Source: an uncultured Pseudomonadales bacterium (lineage in GTDB: Bacteria > Pseudomonadota > Gammaproteobacteria > Pseudomonadales > Azotimanducaceae). From it: a stretch of DNA of 40,000 nt. Positions within the stretch are counted from its first letter, which is position 1. Every line of letters begins with the position of its first letter. Below are positions 17,488-26,581 of the stretch, in pieces. A program made the position numbers and the translations under genes. The notes below the pieces were generated by a model. It made no database searches and had not been told where the DNA came from. It saw only the letters and a list, made by a program, of their open reading frames with translations. Location: assembly GCA_947258825.1 (NCBI GenBank), contig CAMYJX010000037.1, positions 1 to 40,000 on the forward strand, written 5' to 3'.

Positions 17488-19438
17488 TGTTCGCGTCACG
17501 GTTAGCGCGGTTCTCCACCAGATCCTCCACCACGGAAGGATCTGCCAATGTGGAGGTATCGCCGAGGTTATCGAGATCTTCGGCTGCGATCTTGCGCAGG
17601 ATCCGTCGCATGATCTTGCCTGACCGGGTCTTCGGCAGGCCGGGAGCAAACTGGATGACATCCGGCTTGGCGAAAGGCCCGATTTCCGCTCTCACCAGAT
17701 CAACGAGCGCTGTGCGCAGCGTTTCCGGACTTTCGTTGCAACCCACCATGCAGGTCACGTAGGCGTAGATTCCTTCCCCTTTGATCGGGTGCGGAAATCC
17801 GACCACGGCGGCTTCGGCGATTTCCTCGTGCAGGACCAGGGCGCTTTCCACCTCGGCGGTGCCGATCCTGTGCCCGGACACGTTCAGCACGTCGTCCACC
17901 CTCCCGGTTATCCAGTAGTAACCGTCTGCGTCTCGTCGGGCGGCGTCCCCGGTGAAATAGAAACCGGGATAGGTCGAGTAGTAGGTGTCGATGACCCGCT
18001 GGTGGTTGCCGTAAACGGTTCGAATCTGACCCGGCCAGCTCGCCGTGATAACCAGGTTACCGCTGGCCTCCGGCGCTTCCTGAATCTTGCCTTTGTCATC
18101 AACCAGCGCCAGCTGCACGCCGAAAAAAGGCCTGGTGGCGGAACCCGGCTTCAGCGCGGTAGCTCCTGGCAGGGGCGAGATCATGATGCCGCCCGTCTCC
18201 GTCTGCCACCAGGTATCGACGATGGGACAGCGGTCATCGCCCACCACGTGGTGATACCACTCCCAGGCCTCGGGGTTGATCGGCTCGCCCACGGTGCCCA
18301 GCAGCCGCAGAGAAGCGCGTGATGTTTGCTGTACGAAAGCGTCGCCCTGACCCTGCAGCTGGCGAATGGCAGTTGGCGCCGTGTAGAAGATGTTGACCTT
18401 GTGCTTGTCCACGACCTGCCAGCAGCGGGACGCGTCGGGATAGTTGGGGACCCCTTCAAACATCAGGGTAATGGCCCCATTGGCCAGTGGGCCATAGACA
18501 ATGTAAGAGTGGCCGGTAACCCAGCCTACGTCCGCCGTGCACCAGTAGATGTCTCCGTCGTGGTAGTCGAAGACGTATTTATGGGTCATGGCCGCATGCA
18601 GAAGATATCCGGCCGTGCCGTGCTGGACGCCTTTTGGCTTGCCGGTGGAGCCCGACGTGTACAGGATGAAGGAAGGGTCTTCCGCATCCATCACCTCGGG
18701 CTCGCAGGTGGTCGGCTGGGCAGCGGTCAGCTCGTCGTACCAGACGTCTCGATCCGGTGCCCATGGAACTTTAGCGCCGGTGCGCTTGACCGTGACTACG
18801 CTATGCACGTTGGGGCATTTGGCAAGGGCTTCTTCGGCATTCTGCTTGAGGTGTATTTCGCGTCCGCCGCGAATCCCCTGGTCGGCAGTGATTACGACCC
18901 GACAGTCTGAATCCTGAATGCGGTCTTTCAGTGACTGGGGCGAAAATCCGCCAAACACGACCGAATGAACGGCCCCGATACGCATGCAGGCCAGCATGGC
19001 GTATGCGGCTTCCGGAATCATCGGCATGTAGATACACACCCGGTCGCCTTTTGCGACGCCGCGTGCCTTGAGCCCGTTAGCCAGCCTGCAGACTTCGTCG
19101 TGCAGTTCCTGATAGGTGATCGCTTTATCCTGGGTCGGGTCGTCGCCTTCCCAGATGATGGCCGTCTGCCGGGCGCGCTCCGGAAGGTGACGGTCGATGC
19201 AGTTGTAGCTGATATTCAGCTTGCCTCCGGAAAACCAGCTGACATTGCCGGATGGCAGATCCGCGTCGCTGACCTTGTCCCATTTTTCGTACCAGTCGAT
19301 GAATATGTCCGCCTGTTCCGCCCAGAAACCCTCGGGGTCCTCCACGGACCGTTGGTACATGGCCTCGTACTGGTCAGCGTTGATGAAGCAGCGTTCCGCG
19401 ATCGCGGCCGGCACTGGGTACAGATGAGGTTCAGACAT
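17483..19438 (-). CDS. acs: Acetyl-CoA synthetase (AMP-forming)
   Basis: 651 residues (652 in E. coli). It converts acetate, ATP and CoA to acetyl-CoA through acetyl-AMP. ANL-superfamily motifs in order: [17 protein letters not shown] (P-loop), [27 protein letters not shown], and the C-terminal catalytic Lys K608 in [11 protein letters not shown], the residue acetylated by Pat-type enzymes in other bacteria. Its ATG overlaps the end of pgi by 8 bp (19431-19438), so it is the last gene of the dksA-to-acs minus-strand operon and translationally coupled. pgi-acs adjacency is also found in Pseudomonas. Confidence 0.97.
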   Translation of the reverse strand: MSEPHLYPVPAAIAERCFINADQYEAMYQRSVEDPEGFWAEQADIFIDWYEKWDKVSDADLPSGNVSWFSGGKLNISYNCIDRHLPERARQTAIIWEGDDPTQDKAITYQELHDEVCRLANGLKARGVAKGDRVCIYMPMIPEAAYAMLACMRIGAVHSVVFGGFSPQSLKDRIQDSDCRVVITADQGIRGGREIHLKQNAEEALAKCPNVHSVVTVKRTGAKVPWAPDRDVWYDELTAAQPTTCEPEVMDAEDPSFILYTSGSTGKPKGVQHGTAGYLLHAAMTHKYVFDYHDGDIYWCTADVGWVTGHSYIVYGPLANGAITLMFEGVPNYPDASRCWQVVDKHKVNIFYTAPTAIRQLQGQGDAFVQQTSRASLRLLGTVGEPINPEAWEWYHHVVGDDRCPIVDTWWQTETGGIMISPLPGATALKPGSATRPFFGVQLALVDDKGKIQEAPEASGNLVITASWPGQIRTVYGNHQRVIDTYYSTYPGFYFTGDAARRDADGYYWITGRVDDVLNVSGHRIGTAEVESALVLHEEIAEAAVVGFPHPIKGEGIYAYVTCMVGCNESPETLRTALVDLVRAEIGPFAKPDVIQFAPGLPKTRSGKIMRRILRKIAAEDLDNLGDTSTLADPSVVEDLVENRANRDANS

Positions 19439-21041
19439 TTTTATCCTCCTGCTTGCGGCGCTTTTCCAGCCGCCGGCGGACGTATTCGATCAGTCCCCGG
19501 GTTGAGGCGTCCTGTTGTAAGGCGGGCTTCCCGTCCAGCTGATCGAAGATCGGCGGAGCCAGCTGCTTGCCTAGCTCGACGCCCCATTGATCGAACGAGT
19601 TTATGTTCCAGATGATGCCCTGGCAAAATACTTTGTGCTCGTACAGCGCAAGCAGAGCGCCCATTGCGAAGGGTGACAACTCGTCCATAACCAGGGTGCT
19701 GGTTGCCTTGTTGCCTGCCACCCTACGGTGCGGATCCTGCACCTGAAGCCCGCTCATCATCGCCTGGGCCTGCGCAAACGCATTAGCGAGCAACCAGCGA
19801 TGGTGAACACCCGTGCTCTGCGGGGTAGCCACTTCCTCGCTGGCGCAGACGATGAAATCGGCGCTGAAGGCCCGGGTGCCCTGATGCAGGAGCTGATGAA
19901 AAGCGTGCTGCCCGTTCGTCCCTTCACCGCCCCAGAGTATCGGCATCGTGTGAATTCGAACCGGGCTGCCGTCCAGATGCACGCTCTTGCCGTTGCTCTC
20001 CATCTCCAGCTGCTGAAGGTAGTCGGGCAGCACGCGCAGGCGATGGCTGTACGGCAGTATGACGTGATTTGTAGCGCCGAGGAAGTTGCTGTTCCACACG
20101 CTGAGCAGAGCCATGATCAGCGGCCCGTTGCGGTCCAGAGGGGCCGTCCGAAAATGCTCGTCCATCTGGTGGGCGCCGCGAAGAAGCTCGGCGAATGCTT
20201 CGGGCCCTATGGCCAGCAGGATCGGCAGGCCCACAGCTGACCACAACGAGAACCGACCCCCCACCCAATCCCACAGCGGATAGAGGTTTTCTTCAGGAAT
20301 GCCGAAATCCTTGGCGGCTTCGACGTTGGCGGTCACGGCCAGAAAGTGCCGGGTGATGGCAGCCACATCACCCGTTCTCTCGAGAAACCAGCTGCGGGCA
20401 GACTCGGCGTTGGTTCTGGTTTCCAGGGTGCTCCAGGATTTGGAAACCACGATGAACAGCGTGGTTTCAGGGTGCAGGCCTGCCAGGGTGCTGTGCAGGG
20501 CGGCACCGTCTACGTTGGCCAGAAAGTGACAGCGTGGATCTGAGCCGGGAACGCCCCCCAGGGCTTCTACCACCAGCTCGGGCCCAAGATGGGAACCGCC
20601 GATCCCGATGTGCACGACGTCGGTAATGGCTTTGCCCGTATAGCCCCGATGCTCGCCGTCGCGCACCTGCTGTGCGATTTTTGAAAGGCGCGCCAGCGTC
20701 GGTTGGACGACAGGCAGGGCTTCCTGGGGCTGCTGCTCGATGGGGGATCTCAGCGCGGTATGCAGGGCTGCTCGTTTCTCTGTAACGTTGACGGGCTCGC
20801 CGTCGAACAGAGCCCGGATCTTTGCATCCATCCCCCGTGCCCGAGCCAGGTCCAACAGCGCTTCCAGAATTCGGGCGTCAATACGTTGCTTCGAGTAGTC
20901 CAGCAGCAGAGCGGGAAGCTGCAGGCTGAAAGCTTCGAAGCGGTTGTCTTCATTCAGCCATTCCGCCAGCGGTTGCCTTACAGCGTCGGCGGCAAGCCGG
21001 GTAAGGGCTTTCCACTCAGGCAATGTGTCTGGTCGGGACAA
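19431..21041 (-). CDS. pgi: Glucose-6-phosphate isomerase
   Basis: 536 residues (549 in E. coli). It interconverts glucose-6-phosphate and fructose-6-phosphate. Family motifs: [67 protein letters not shown], and the C-terminal [13 protein letters not shown]. The frame starts with TTG at 21041 ([17 protein letters not shown]), which aligns with the E. coli N-terminus; no ATG or GTG is available before the conserved part. It lies 15 bp after the deoxynucleoside kinase. In Pseudomonas panB, panC and panD occupy the region upstream of pgi; here they are absent. Confidence 0.96.
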   Translation of the reverse strand: MSRPDTLPEWKALTRLAADAVRQPLAEWLNEDNRFEAFSLQLPALLLDYSKQRIDARILEALLDLARARGMDAKIRALFDGEPVNVTEKRAALHTALRSPIEQQPQEALPVVQPTLARLSKIAQQVRDGEHRGYTGKAITDVVHIGIGGSHLGPELVVEALGGVPGSDPRCHFLANVDGAALHSTLAGLHPETTLFIVVSKSWSTLETRTNAESARSWFLERTGDVAAITRHFLAVTANVEAAKDFGIPEENLYPLWDWVGGRFSLWSAVGLPILLAIGPEAFAELLRGAHQMDEHFRTAPLDRNGPLIMALLSVWNSNFLGATNHVILPYSHRLRVLPDYLQQLEMESNGKSVHLDGSPVRIHTMPILWGGEGTNGQHAFHQLLHQGTRAFSADFIVCASEEVATPQSTGVHHRWLLANAFAQAQAMMSGLQVQDPHRRVAGNKATSTLVMDELSPFAMGALLALYEHKVFCQGIIWNINSFDQWGVELGKQLAPPIFDQLDGKPALQQDASTRGLIEYVRRRLEKRRKQEDKNV

Positions 21042-21056
21042 CGGTCGGGCCAGCCG

Positions 21057-21776
21057 TTACAGCAGGGTCGGGTTGGGGTTGAAGTACTGGCGAAGCCCGT
21101 CCATGGCCAGGATCTGATCGAGAAGCTCCGAGAAGTGCTGCGGGTTGTTCGCGAAATCGATCTGCGCCGCGTTCACCACGAGAAGTGGGGTCTCGTCGTA
21201 GTAGTGAAAAAATTCGGTGTAGCTCTGGTTGAGGTTCTCGAGGTATTCGGAATCGATCTCCCGCTCATAATTGATGCCGCGGCGTCGAATGCGCTCGAGC
21301 AGGACGCCGACCGGCGCCTGCAGATAAATGACCAGCTCCGGATTAGGCGGGTTCAGCTCCAGGTTCTCATAGATCTGTCGGTAAAGAACGTACTCGTTCT
21401 CGTCCAGGGTCATCCTGGCGAACAGATCGTCTTTCTGCATCAGGAAATCTGCTACCAGGTTTGGCCCCAGCAGATCTTCCTGTTCCAGGTCGGCTATCTG
21501 CCGCGCCCGATGCAGCAGAAAGAACAGCTGCGTTGGCAGCGCGTGTCTGCGTCCTTCGCGGTAGAAGCGGTCCAGGAACGGGTTCTCCATCGACGGCTCG
21601 AGGAGCAGCGGATAGCCGAAGGCATCGGCGAGCTTGCTCGCCAGCGTGGTCTTGCCGACGCCGATCGGGCCTTCGACGGTGATATACCTCGGCAACGTTC
21701 GATCACGCAGCTTCTGGCCGATGAAGCCGTCCAGCTCGGCGTCTGACGTAACCGTCTGCTGTGCCTGGCTGATCAT
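21057..21776 (-). CDS. Deoxynucleoside kinase family protein (dNK/dGK-like)
   Basis: 239 residues. The P-loop VEGPIGVGKTTLA (GPIGVGKT at 36-43) is followed by LLEPSMENPFLDRFY, a DLFARMTLDENEYVLYRQIYE segment and a lid-like RRRGINYEREID; these are features of the deoxynucleoside kinase family (PF01712), which phosphorylates purine or pyrimidine deoxynucleosides in salvage. The exact substrate cannot be read from the sequence. A 30-residue N-terminal stretch precedes the fold. In related gammaproteobacteria such a gene lies between folK and panB, which are both missing here; it now joins pcnB (52 bp) directly to pgi (15 bp). Confidence 0.88.
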   Translation of the reverse strand: MISQAQQTVTSDAELDGFIGQKLRDRTLPRYITVEGPIGVGKTTLASKLADAFGYPLLLEPSMENPFLDRFYREGRRHALPTQLFFLLHRARQIADLEQEDLLGPNLVADFLMQKDDLFARMTLDENEYVLYRQIYENLELNPPNPELVIYLQAPVGVLLERIRRRGINYEREIDSEYLENLNQSYTEFFHYYDETPLLVVNAAQIDFANNPQHFSELLDQILAMDGLRQYFNPNPTLL

Positions 21777-21828
21777 GATTCCTGGGTGACCGATCGGTCT
21801 TCAATAATGTACCCGGGTCGCACAGGGT

Positions 21829-23142
21829 TCAACCGTTGCTGTCAGCCTGTGCTTGCTTGGGCCTGTTTCGGCGCCGCCGCCGACGGCGGCGGGAGCCTCC
21901 CTCACCGGCCGTCTTCTGACCGCGCAACGTCTCCACCATGTTTTCCTGGGCACCGCGATCGCACTCCTGGAAGCGTGTCCACCAATCGGCGGCCTCCTGA
22001 AGCGGTTCACCCGCGTCTGCGCGCAGCGCGAGAAAATCGTAAGCGGCACGGAACCTTGCGTGCTCGTAGACGCGGAGGATGGAGCGGGGCTGGCGGCGTT
22101 CCAATCTGTCCTGCAGGGACCAGACGTCCCTGACGAACTGTGAGAAGCGCCTGGGTATGGCGATGATCTCCTGTTGGAAGCCCAGCGCGCCTGCGGCAGC
22201 GCCGCTCCGGGCCTCTGCCGGCTTGTGATCTGCCGTAAGTTCAACGTATCGGGCCAGGTAATCCTGCCAGAGTATCACCGCCAGCAGGAACCCGGGGGTG
22301 ACCGGCTTGTCCACGGCGATGCGGGCGTCGGTATTCCGCATTGCCAATCGCACAAACGGATCCTCGGGTGATGTGCACGGGAACAGCGCGCTGCGTAAGG
22401 GCGTGGGAGCGAGAAATGCCCAGGCGGCCTCGGCTCTGCCGCAGATAAACAGTTTGCACACCTCGTCGAACAGCCGTGCGGGCGGTATGGCCGCCAGCTG
22501 TTCTGCGGTCTCCGGTATGGCAGCTTCGATCGCCGGATCAAGGGCGAAATCCAGCTTGGCCACAAATCGGATGGCCCTCAGTATCCGCACGGGGTCTTCC
22601 CTCAACCGGACGTCCGCGTGGCCGATGAACCGAAGGCGGCGGTTCTCCAGGTCGTCCAGACCGCCGACGTAGTCCACGATCTCCTCGGTCTCGGGATCGT
22701 AGAAAAGGGCGTTGATGGTGAAGTCCCGGCGAAACGCGTCTTCTTCCAGCGTCCCCCAGACGTTGTCGCGAAGGATCAGCCCCGAGTCTGAATGGCGTCT
22801 TTCGTCCTGTGCTTCGGCCTCAGCCTTGCGGAACGTCGAAACCTCGAAAATATTGCGGCCGTAGCGAACGTGGGTAATCCGGAAGCGACGCCCGACCATC
22901 CTGGAACGTCGGAACAGCTGCTTCACTTCCTCCGGCGTTGCGTCGGTGGCCACGTCGAAATCCTTCGGGGTCAAGCCCAGCAGCAGATCGCGAACGCATC
23001 CCCCGACCAGCAGGCCCTGGTAACCGGCGGATCGCAACTGTTCCATCAGGTGCAGAGCGTCTGGGTCCACGTCCGACGTGCCCAGGCCGTGCTCAGCGGC
23101 GGCCAGGCGTCTGGGTTGATTCGCGCCTGTCTGACCGCTCAT
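21829..23142 (-). CDS. pcnB: Poly(A) polymerase I
   Basis: 437 residues. It adds 3' oligo(A) tails that promote RNA decay. The nucleotidyltransferase head shows LLVGGCVRDLLLG (about 45-57) and the metal-binding KDFDVATDA with D61 and D63, followed by RRFRITHVRYG, RRDFTINALFYDP and REDPVRILRAIRFVAKL. A very basic C-terminal tail (eight consecutive Arg in SRRRRRRRRN) is usual for PcnB. The ATG overlaps the stop of the upstream regulator by 4 bp (ATGA, 23139-23142). In Pseudomonas this junction instead contains the crcZ small RNA gene. Confidence 0.95.
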   Translation of the reverse strand: MSGQTGANQPRRLAAAEHGLGTSDVDPDALHLMEQLRSAGYQGLLVGGCVRDLLLGLTPKDFDVATDATPEEVKQLFRRSRMVGRRFRITHVRYGRNIFEVSTFRKAEAEAQDERRHSDSGLILRDNVWGTLEEDAFRRDFTINALFYDPETEEIVDYVGGLDDLENRRLRFIGHADVRLREDPVRILRAIRFVAKLDFALDPAIEAAIPETAEQLAAIPPARLFDEVCKLFICGRAEAAWAFLAPTPLRSALFPCTSPEDPFVRLAMRNTDARIAVDKPVTPGFLLAVILWQDYLARYVELTADHKPAEARSGAAAGALGFQQEIIAIPRRFSQFVRDVWSLQDRLERRQPRSILRVYEHARFRAAYDFLALRADAGEPLQEAADWWTRFQECDRGAQENMVETLRGQKTAGEGGSRRRRRRRRNRPKQAQADSNG

Positions 23143-24539
23143 GCGGGTTCTCCCCCGGGATTGCCATCGGATCGGGTGTCCGTCGGCGCTGCGCTTTCCG
23201 CATCCGCGGGGCGTTCTCTCCGCGGGCCGCGATTACGGGTTTTCTTGCGTGGGATATTCAGCCGCTGACGTCTTTCCCAGAGGCTCTTGCGACTGATGCC
23301 GAGCTTTTCCGCGAGCTCTGTTTCGGTACACTGATCCTGATTTGCGAGGACGAAGCTGACGAAATAATCTTCCAGTGATGTTTGGGCGTGACCCGCCTCC
23401 ACAGCCTCCGCGGCAGATGATCCGGGAATTTTGATCGCCAGCATCTCCGCGTCGATGGCGGAGCCGTCGCAAAGAATCACAGCCCGCTCGATGGCATTTT
23501 CCAGTTCCCGTACGTTGCCGGGCCAGTGGTAGTCCAGCAGCGCTCTTCGGGCATTCCCGCTGATGCCGATGCCGGTCTTCCCGAGCCGCTGCTGCGTCCG
23601 CTCCAGTATCGCCGCCGCCAGCAGCAGAACGTCCTCTTCCCGCTCCCTCAGCGGTGGAATTTCCAGCGCAACGACATTGAGCCGGTAGTACAGATCCTCG
23701 CGAAACTGGTCGTTTCTAATGAGTTTTTCCAAGTCCCGCTGGGTAGCCGCGATGAGCCTCACGTTGATCGGAAAGCTCTGTGCCGAGCCGAATGGCCTCA
23801 CTTCCCCCGCCTGCAGCACCCTCAGCAGCCGGGCCTGTGCTTCGATGCTCAACTCTCCAATGTCATCGAGGAAGATCGTCCCACCGTTGGCCGCTTCGAC
23901 GAGGCCCCGCCGGGTCTTCTGGGGATCCTCGTCTGACGAGCTGTAGCCGAACAATTCGGTTTCGATCAGCTGAGCCGGCAGGGTCGCGCAATTCAGCGAG
24001 ATCATGGGGGACTGGCTTCTGCGGCTGGAGCCGTGAATGGCTCTGGCGACCAGCTCCTTACCGGTGCCTGATTCACCCCGGATCAGCACGGTGGAATCCG
24101 TTGGTCCAACCTTGGCAATTCGGTGCATCAGGTCGCGCATTGCCGGGCTTGATCCCAGAATCGGTAGCGGTTCGGTCAACCCGCTGTGGATGGATTTCAC
24201 CCGGCCCGTCGCCACACCGCGCTCGACAGCGGCAATCAGCTCCTCAGCGGAAAAAGGCAACGGCAGGTAATCCTGGGCGCCGCGTTTCATGGCGGCCACC
24301 GCCTCGCGTACGTCCGGATCTGCGGTCACGACGATGACGGGGATGGTCTCTGCCATCGACAGGAGGCCACTGGCTGCGTTGGCGATGATGCAGTGGCAGG
24401 ATGCCAGCAGATCGTTGGAAACAGATATCGGCAGGTCTTCCGATGGGTGCTCGACGACGACGAAGCCACCGTCCTCTAGGATCTGCCGGTATCGGCCCCT
24501 CTGGCTGCTGTCGGGCTCGACGATTAGTACCTGCGTCAT
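23139..24539 (-). CDS. CbrB-like AAA+ regulator with degenerate receiver and no GAFTGA loop
   Basis: 466 residues, clearly related to Pseudomonas CbrB by the shared C-terminus (SLEDYFVSFVL, TETELAEKLGISRKSLWERR) and by position between gluQ and pcnB. The receiver (1 to about 110) is degenerate: the phospho-acceptor Asp aligns with N54 (CIIANAAS), the conserved Lys with L94 (YLPLPF), and the acidic pair reads EPD. The AAA+ domain keeps Walker A GESGTGKE (155-162), arginine fingers (FREDLYYRL) and WPGNVRELEN, but Walker B is FLDDIG instead of FLDEIG. Where GAFTGA should follow ELFG the sequence is YSSSDEDPQKTRR (199-211). The Fis-type HTH (about 408-430) is intact. ATG 24539 matches the family start. 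Probably DNA-binding, but not phosphorylated and not sigma-54-activating. cbrA is absent. Confidence 0.9.
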   Translation of the reverse strand: MTQVLIVEPDSSQRGRYRQILEDGGFVVVEHPSEDLPISVSNDLLASCHCIIANAASGLLSMAETIPVIVVTADPDVREAVAAMKRGAQDYLPLPFSAEELIAAVERGVATGRVKSIHSGLTEPLPILGSSPAMRDLMHRIAKVGPTDSTVLIRGESGTGKELVARAIHGSSRRSQSPMISLNCATLPAQLIETELFGYSSSDEDPQKTRRGLVEAANGGTIFLDDIGELSIEAQARLLRVLQAGEVRPFGSAQSFPINVRLIAATQRDLEKLIRNDQFREDLYYRLNVVALEIPPLREREEDVLLLAAAILERTQQRLGKTGIGISGNARRALLDYHWPGNVRELENAIERAVILCDGSAIDAEMLAIKIPGSSAAEAVEAGHAQTSLEDYFVSFVLANQDQCTETELAEKLGISRKSLWERRQRLNIPRKKTRNRGPRRERPADAESAAPTDTRSDGNPGGEPA

Positions 24540-24572
24540 GGCCGAGGATAGTAGCAAAGGCCCAACTGAGAC

Positions 24573-25442
24573 TCACGGGATCTCAATGGCTTCGGTGTCG
24601 GGCAATCTGGCAAGAAACCAGGATTCGGCAGCCCGTTCCAGCACCACCTCGCAACCGCACCCGGTCGATTCTGTATCCTCCGGAAGGCCCAGGTAGCTCA
24701 GCACGCGGCGTAGATTCGCCTCTGGATCCTCGGCATGCAAGGGTTCGGCGTGGGACTGTTTGGACAGCTTCTGGCCTGCCGCGTTCACCAGCACGGGTAT
24801 GTGACCGTATAGAGGCGGTTGCAATCCGAGCTTCGACATCAGGAAGGTCTGACGCCCCGTGGTCCCCAGCAGATCGTTGCCCCGGATTACCCTGCCGATT
24901 TCCGGGGCGCCATCGTCCACAGCGGTGGCAAGCTGGTAGGCGATGATCCCGTCCCGGCGCCGGACAATGAAATCTCCTGATGTACGGGCGAGCGATTCCT
25001 GCTGGAAGCCCCTGACCATGTCGTCGAACTCCGCCACCGCATCGTCCACCAGAATTCTCACCGCGCAGTCCGCGGTGACGAGCTTTCTGTGCCGGCAGGT
25101 CCCGGGGTAAAACGGTTTCTGAGCAACGCTGCGCCTAGAGCAGTTGCAGTAGAACAGCAGCCCCCTGTTGGCCAGGTCCGTCAAAGCCGCCTCGTAGGCG
25201 TCCACGTTTTCGCTCTGCCTGATGATCGAAGCGTCCCAGCGCAGGCCGTGGGCTTCCAGAGCCCGCAGAATGTGGTCTTCGGCCCCGGGCTGGTTTCGGG
25301 GCGCATCCAGGTCGTCAAAGCGGATCAGCCAGGCTACGCCGTGGATACGTGCGTCCAGATAGCTGGCTGTAGCGGCCAGCAGAGAACCCAGATGCAGGGG
25401 GCCGGTAGGAGATGGCGCAAACCGGCCCGCTCCGCGAGTCAT
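24573..25442 (-). CDS. gluQ: Glutamyl-Q tRNA(Asp) synthetase
   Basis: 289 residues, a truncated GluRS paralogue without an anticodon-binding domain, which attaches glutamate to queuosine in the anticodon of tRNA-Asp. The HIGH motif is HLGS at 17-20 (RFAPSPTGPLHLGSLLAA), and the KMSKS motif is KLSKQ. Zinc-binding cysteines are visible in FYCNCSRR and YPGTCRHR. It begins 3 bp after dksA, the dksA-gluQ pair conserved in many Gammaproteobacteria. A 33-bp gap separates it from the CbrB-like gene, where Pseudomonas has the large cbrA kinase gene. Confidence 0.95.
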   Translation of the reverse strand: MTRGAGRFAPSPTGPLHLGSLLAATASYLDARIHGVAWLIRFDDLDAPRNQPGAEDHILRALEAHGLRWDASIIRQSENVDAYEAALTDLANRGLLFYCNCSRRSVAQKPFYPGTCRHRKLVTADCAVRILVDDAVAEFDDMVRGFQQESLARTSGDFIVRRRDGIIAYQLATAVDDGAPEIGRVIRGNDLLGTTGRQTFLMSKLGLQPPLYGHIPVLVNAAGQKLSKQSHAEPLHAEDPEANLRRVLSYLGLPEDTESTGCGCEVVLERAAESWFLARLPDTEAIEIP

Positions 25443-25445
25443 GGC

Positions 25446-26405
25446 TCAGCCGTGGAGCTGCCGCTCTTTGATTTCGTCCAGAGCTTTGCAGTCCACGCAC
25501 TGCGTCGCGGTCGGTCGAGCCTCGAGCCGGCGCAGCCCGATTTCCACGCCGCAGGTGTCGCAGTATCCGAAATCCCGCTGATCCACCCGCTCCAGCGTCT
25601 GATCGATCTTCTTGATCAGCTTTCGCTCCCGGTCGCGAGTACGCAGCTCGATGCTGAACTCTTCCTCCTGGGTGGCTCTGTCAGCGGGGTCCGGGAAGTT
25701 GGCAGCCTCATCACGCATGTGGTGAACGGTTCGGTCCACTTCTTCCATGAGATCCTGGCGCCATTGCATGAGGATGTTCCGGAAGTGAGCGATCTGGATC
25801 TCGCTCATGTAGCTCTCACCCTTCTTCGGCTCGTGGGGAGTAAATGACCGGAAGGGCGAGTCTATCGAGCGTGTGGATGGCCGCGAAGGCGCCGCGACGC
25901 GGCTCTTTGCCGTGACCTTCCTCTTTGCGGAGGGCTTGCCGGGTGCTGCTTTTCGCGCTGACGTTTTCTTTGCCGCAGCGACTTTCGCCTTCGCCGCCCC
26001 GGTTTTTGCTTTGGCAGTCTTCTTGGTGGCCGGTTTCTTCGTCGGTGTGGACTTTGTGCTGGCTTTCATGGATTTAGCTTTTGCGGTCCTTGCAGGTGTC
26101 TTCTTGGCGGTGCGGTTAGCGGCGGTGCTTGTCTTGCGCGCAGATTGCTTCGAGGCCGCTTTGCCCTTGGGTGCGGTTTTGGTCTTCGCTTTGGCTTTAG
26201 CTTTGGTCTTCGTTTTGGCCTTCGCTTTGGCCTTCGCTTTGGCCTTCGTTTTGGCCTTCGTTTTGGCCTTCGCTTTGGCTTTGCTCGGAACCTTGGCCTT
26301 TGCTGATTTGGTCTTGGATGCTGGGGTCTTTGCTTTTTTGGTCTTGCTCGCCACCTTTTTGGTGCCCGCCCTGGTACCCGTCTTCTTGCCTGCTGATGCC
26401 GCCAT
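25446..26405 (-). CDS. dksA: DksA with a long Lys/Ala-rich (histone H1-like) N-terminal extension
   Basis: 319 residues, against 151 in E. coli. From about residue 187 (SFTPHEPKKGESYMSEIQIAHF; M200 equals M33 of E. coli) the protein is a full DksA: coiled coil with tip DPADRAT, EEEFSIELRTRDRERKLIKK, and a four-Cys zinc finger (CDTCG and CVDCK). DksA works with ppGpp at RNA polymerase to repress rRNA promoters and activate amino-acid genes. Residues 1 to about 185 are almost only Lys, Ala, Thr, Ser and Arg with KAKAKTKAK-type repeats, resembling AlgP/H1-like DNA-binding tails. The ATG at 26405 is the only start upstream of the repeats; M200 could allow a short form. First gene of the minus-strand operon. 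Confidence 0.93.
   Translation of the reverse strand: MAASAGKKTGTRAGTKKVASKTKKAKTPASKTKSAKAKVPSKAKAKAKTKAKTKAKAKAKAKAKTKTKAKAKAKTKTAPKGKAASKQSARKTSTAANRTAKKTPARTAKAKSMKASTKSTPTKKPATKKTAKAKTGAAKAKVAAAKKTSARKAAPGKPSAKRKVTAKSRVAAPSRPSTRSIDSPFRSFTPHEPKKGESYMSEIQIAHFRNILMQWRQDLMEEVDRTVHHMRDEAANFPDPADRATQEEEFSIELRTRDRERKLIKKIDQTLERVDQRDFGYCDTCGVEIGLRRLEARPTATQCVDCKALDEIKERQLHG
26207..26278. repeat. Six 12-bp tandem units in the dksA extension
   Basis: Six consecutive 12-nt units of the form CCTTCGCTTTGG or CCTTCGTTTTGG fill 26207-26278 on the plus strand (the first unit begins TC). On the minus strand they encode the KAKA and KTKA tetrapeptides. Unit length is a multiple of three, so copy-number change would alter tail length without shifting the frame. 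Confidence 0.92.
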
Positions 26406-26581
26406 GTCTGCTAGTCTCTGCGTCTTGAATCCAAGGAGATGGACAGATCGGGGTTTGCCGCCCGAAACTGGAAGGGCGCGTAAACTACCAGAACCGCTTA
26501 AGGTTGGCCATATAGTCCGATGAACTTTTTATTGAGCGTTTGCCGCTGTGAAAGCGCCGCATTCAACGATGGAGGCTGGCC

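Noticed and set aside
25873..26523. Plus-strand hydrophobic 216-codon frame opposite dksA
   Set aside because: Its Phe/Ala/Leu-rich sequence is simply the complement of the Lys/Ala repeat of the DksA tail.
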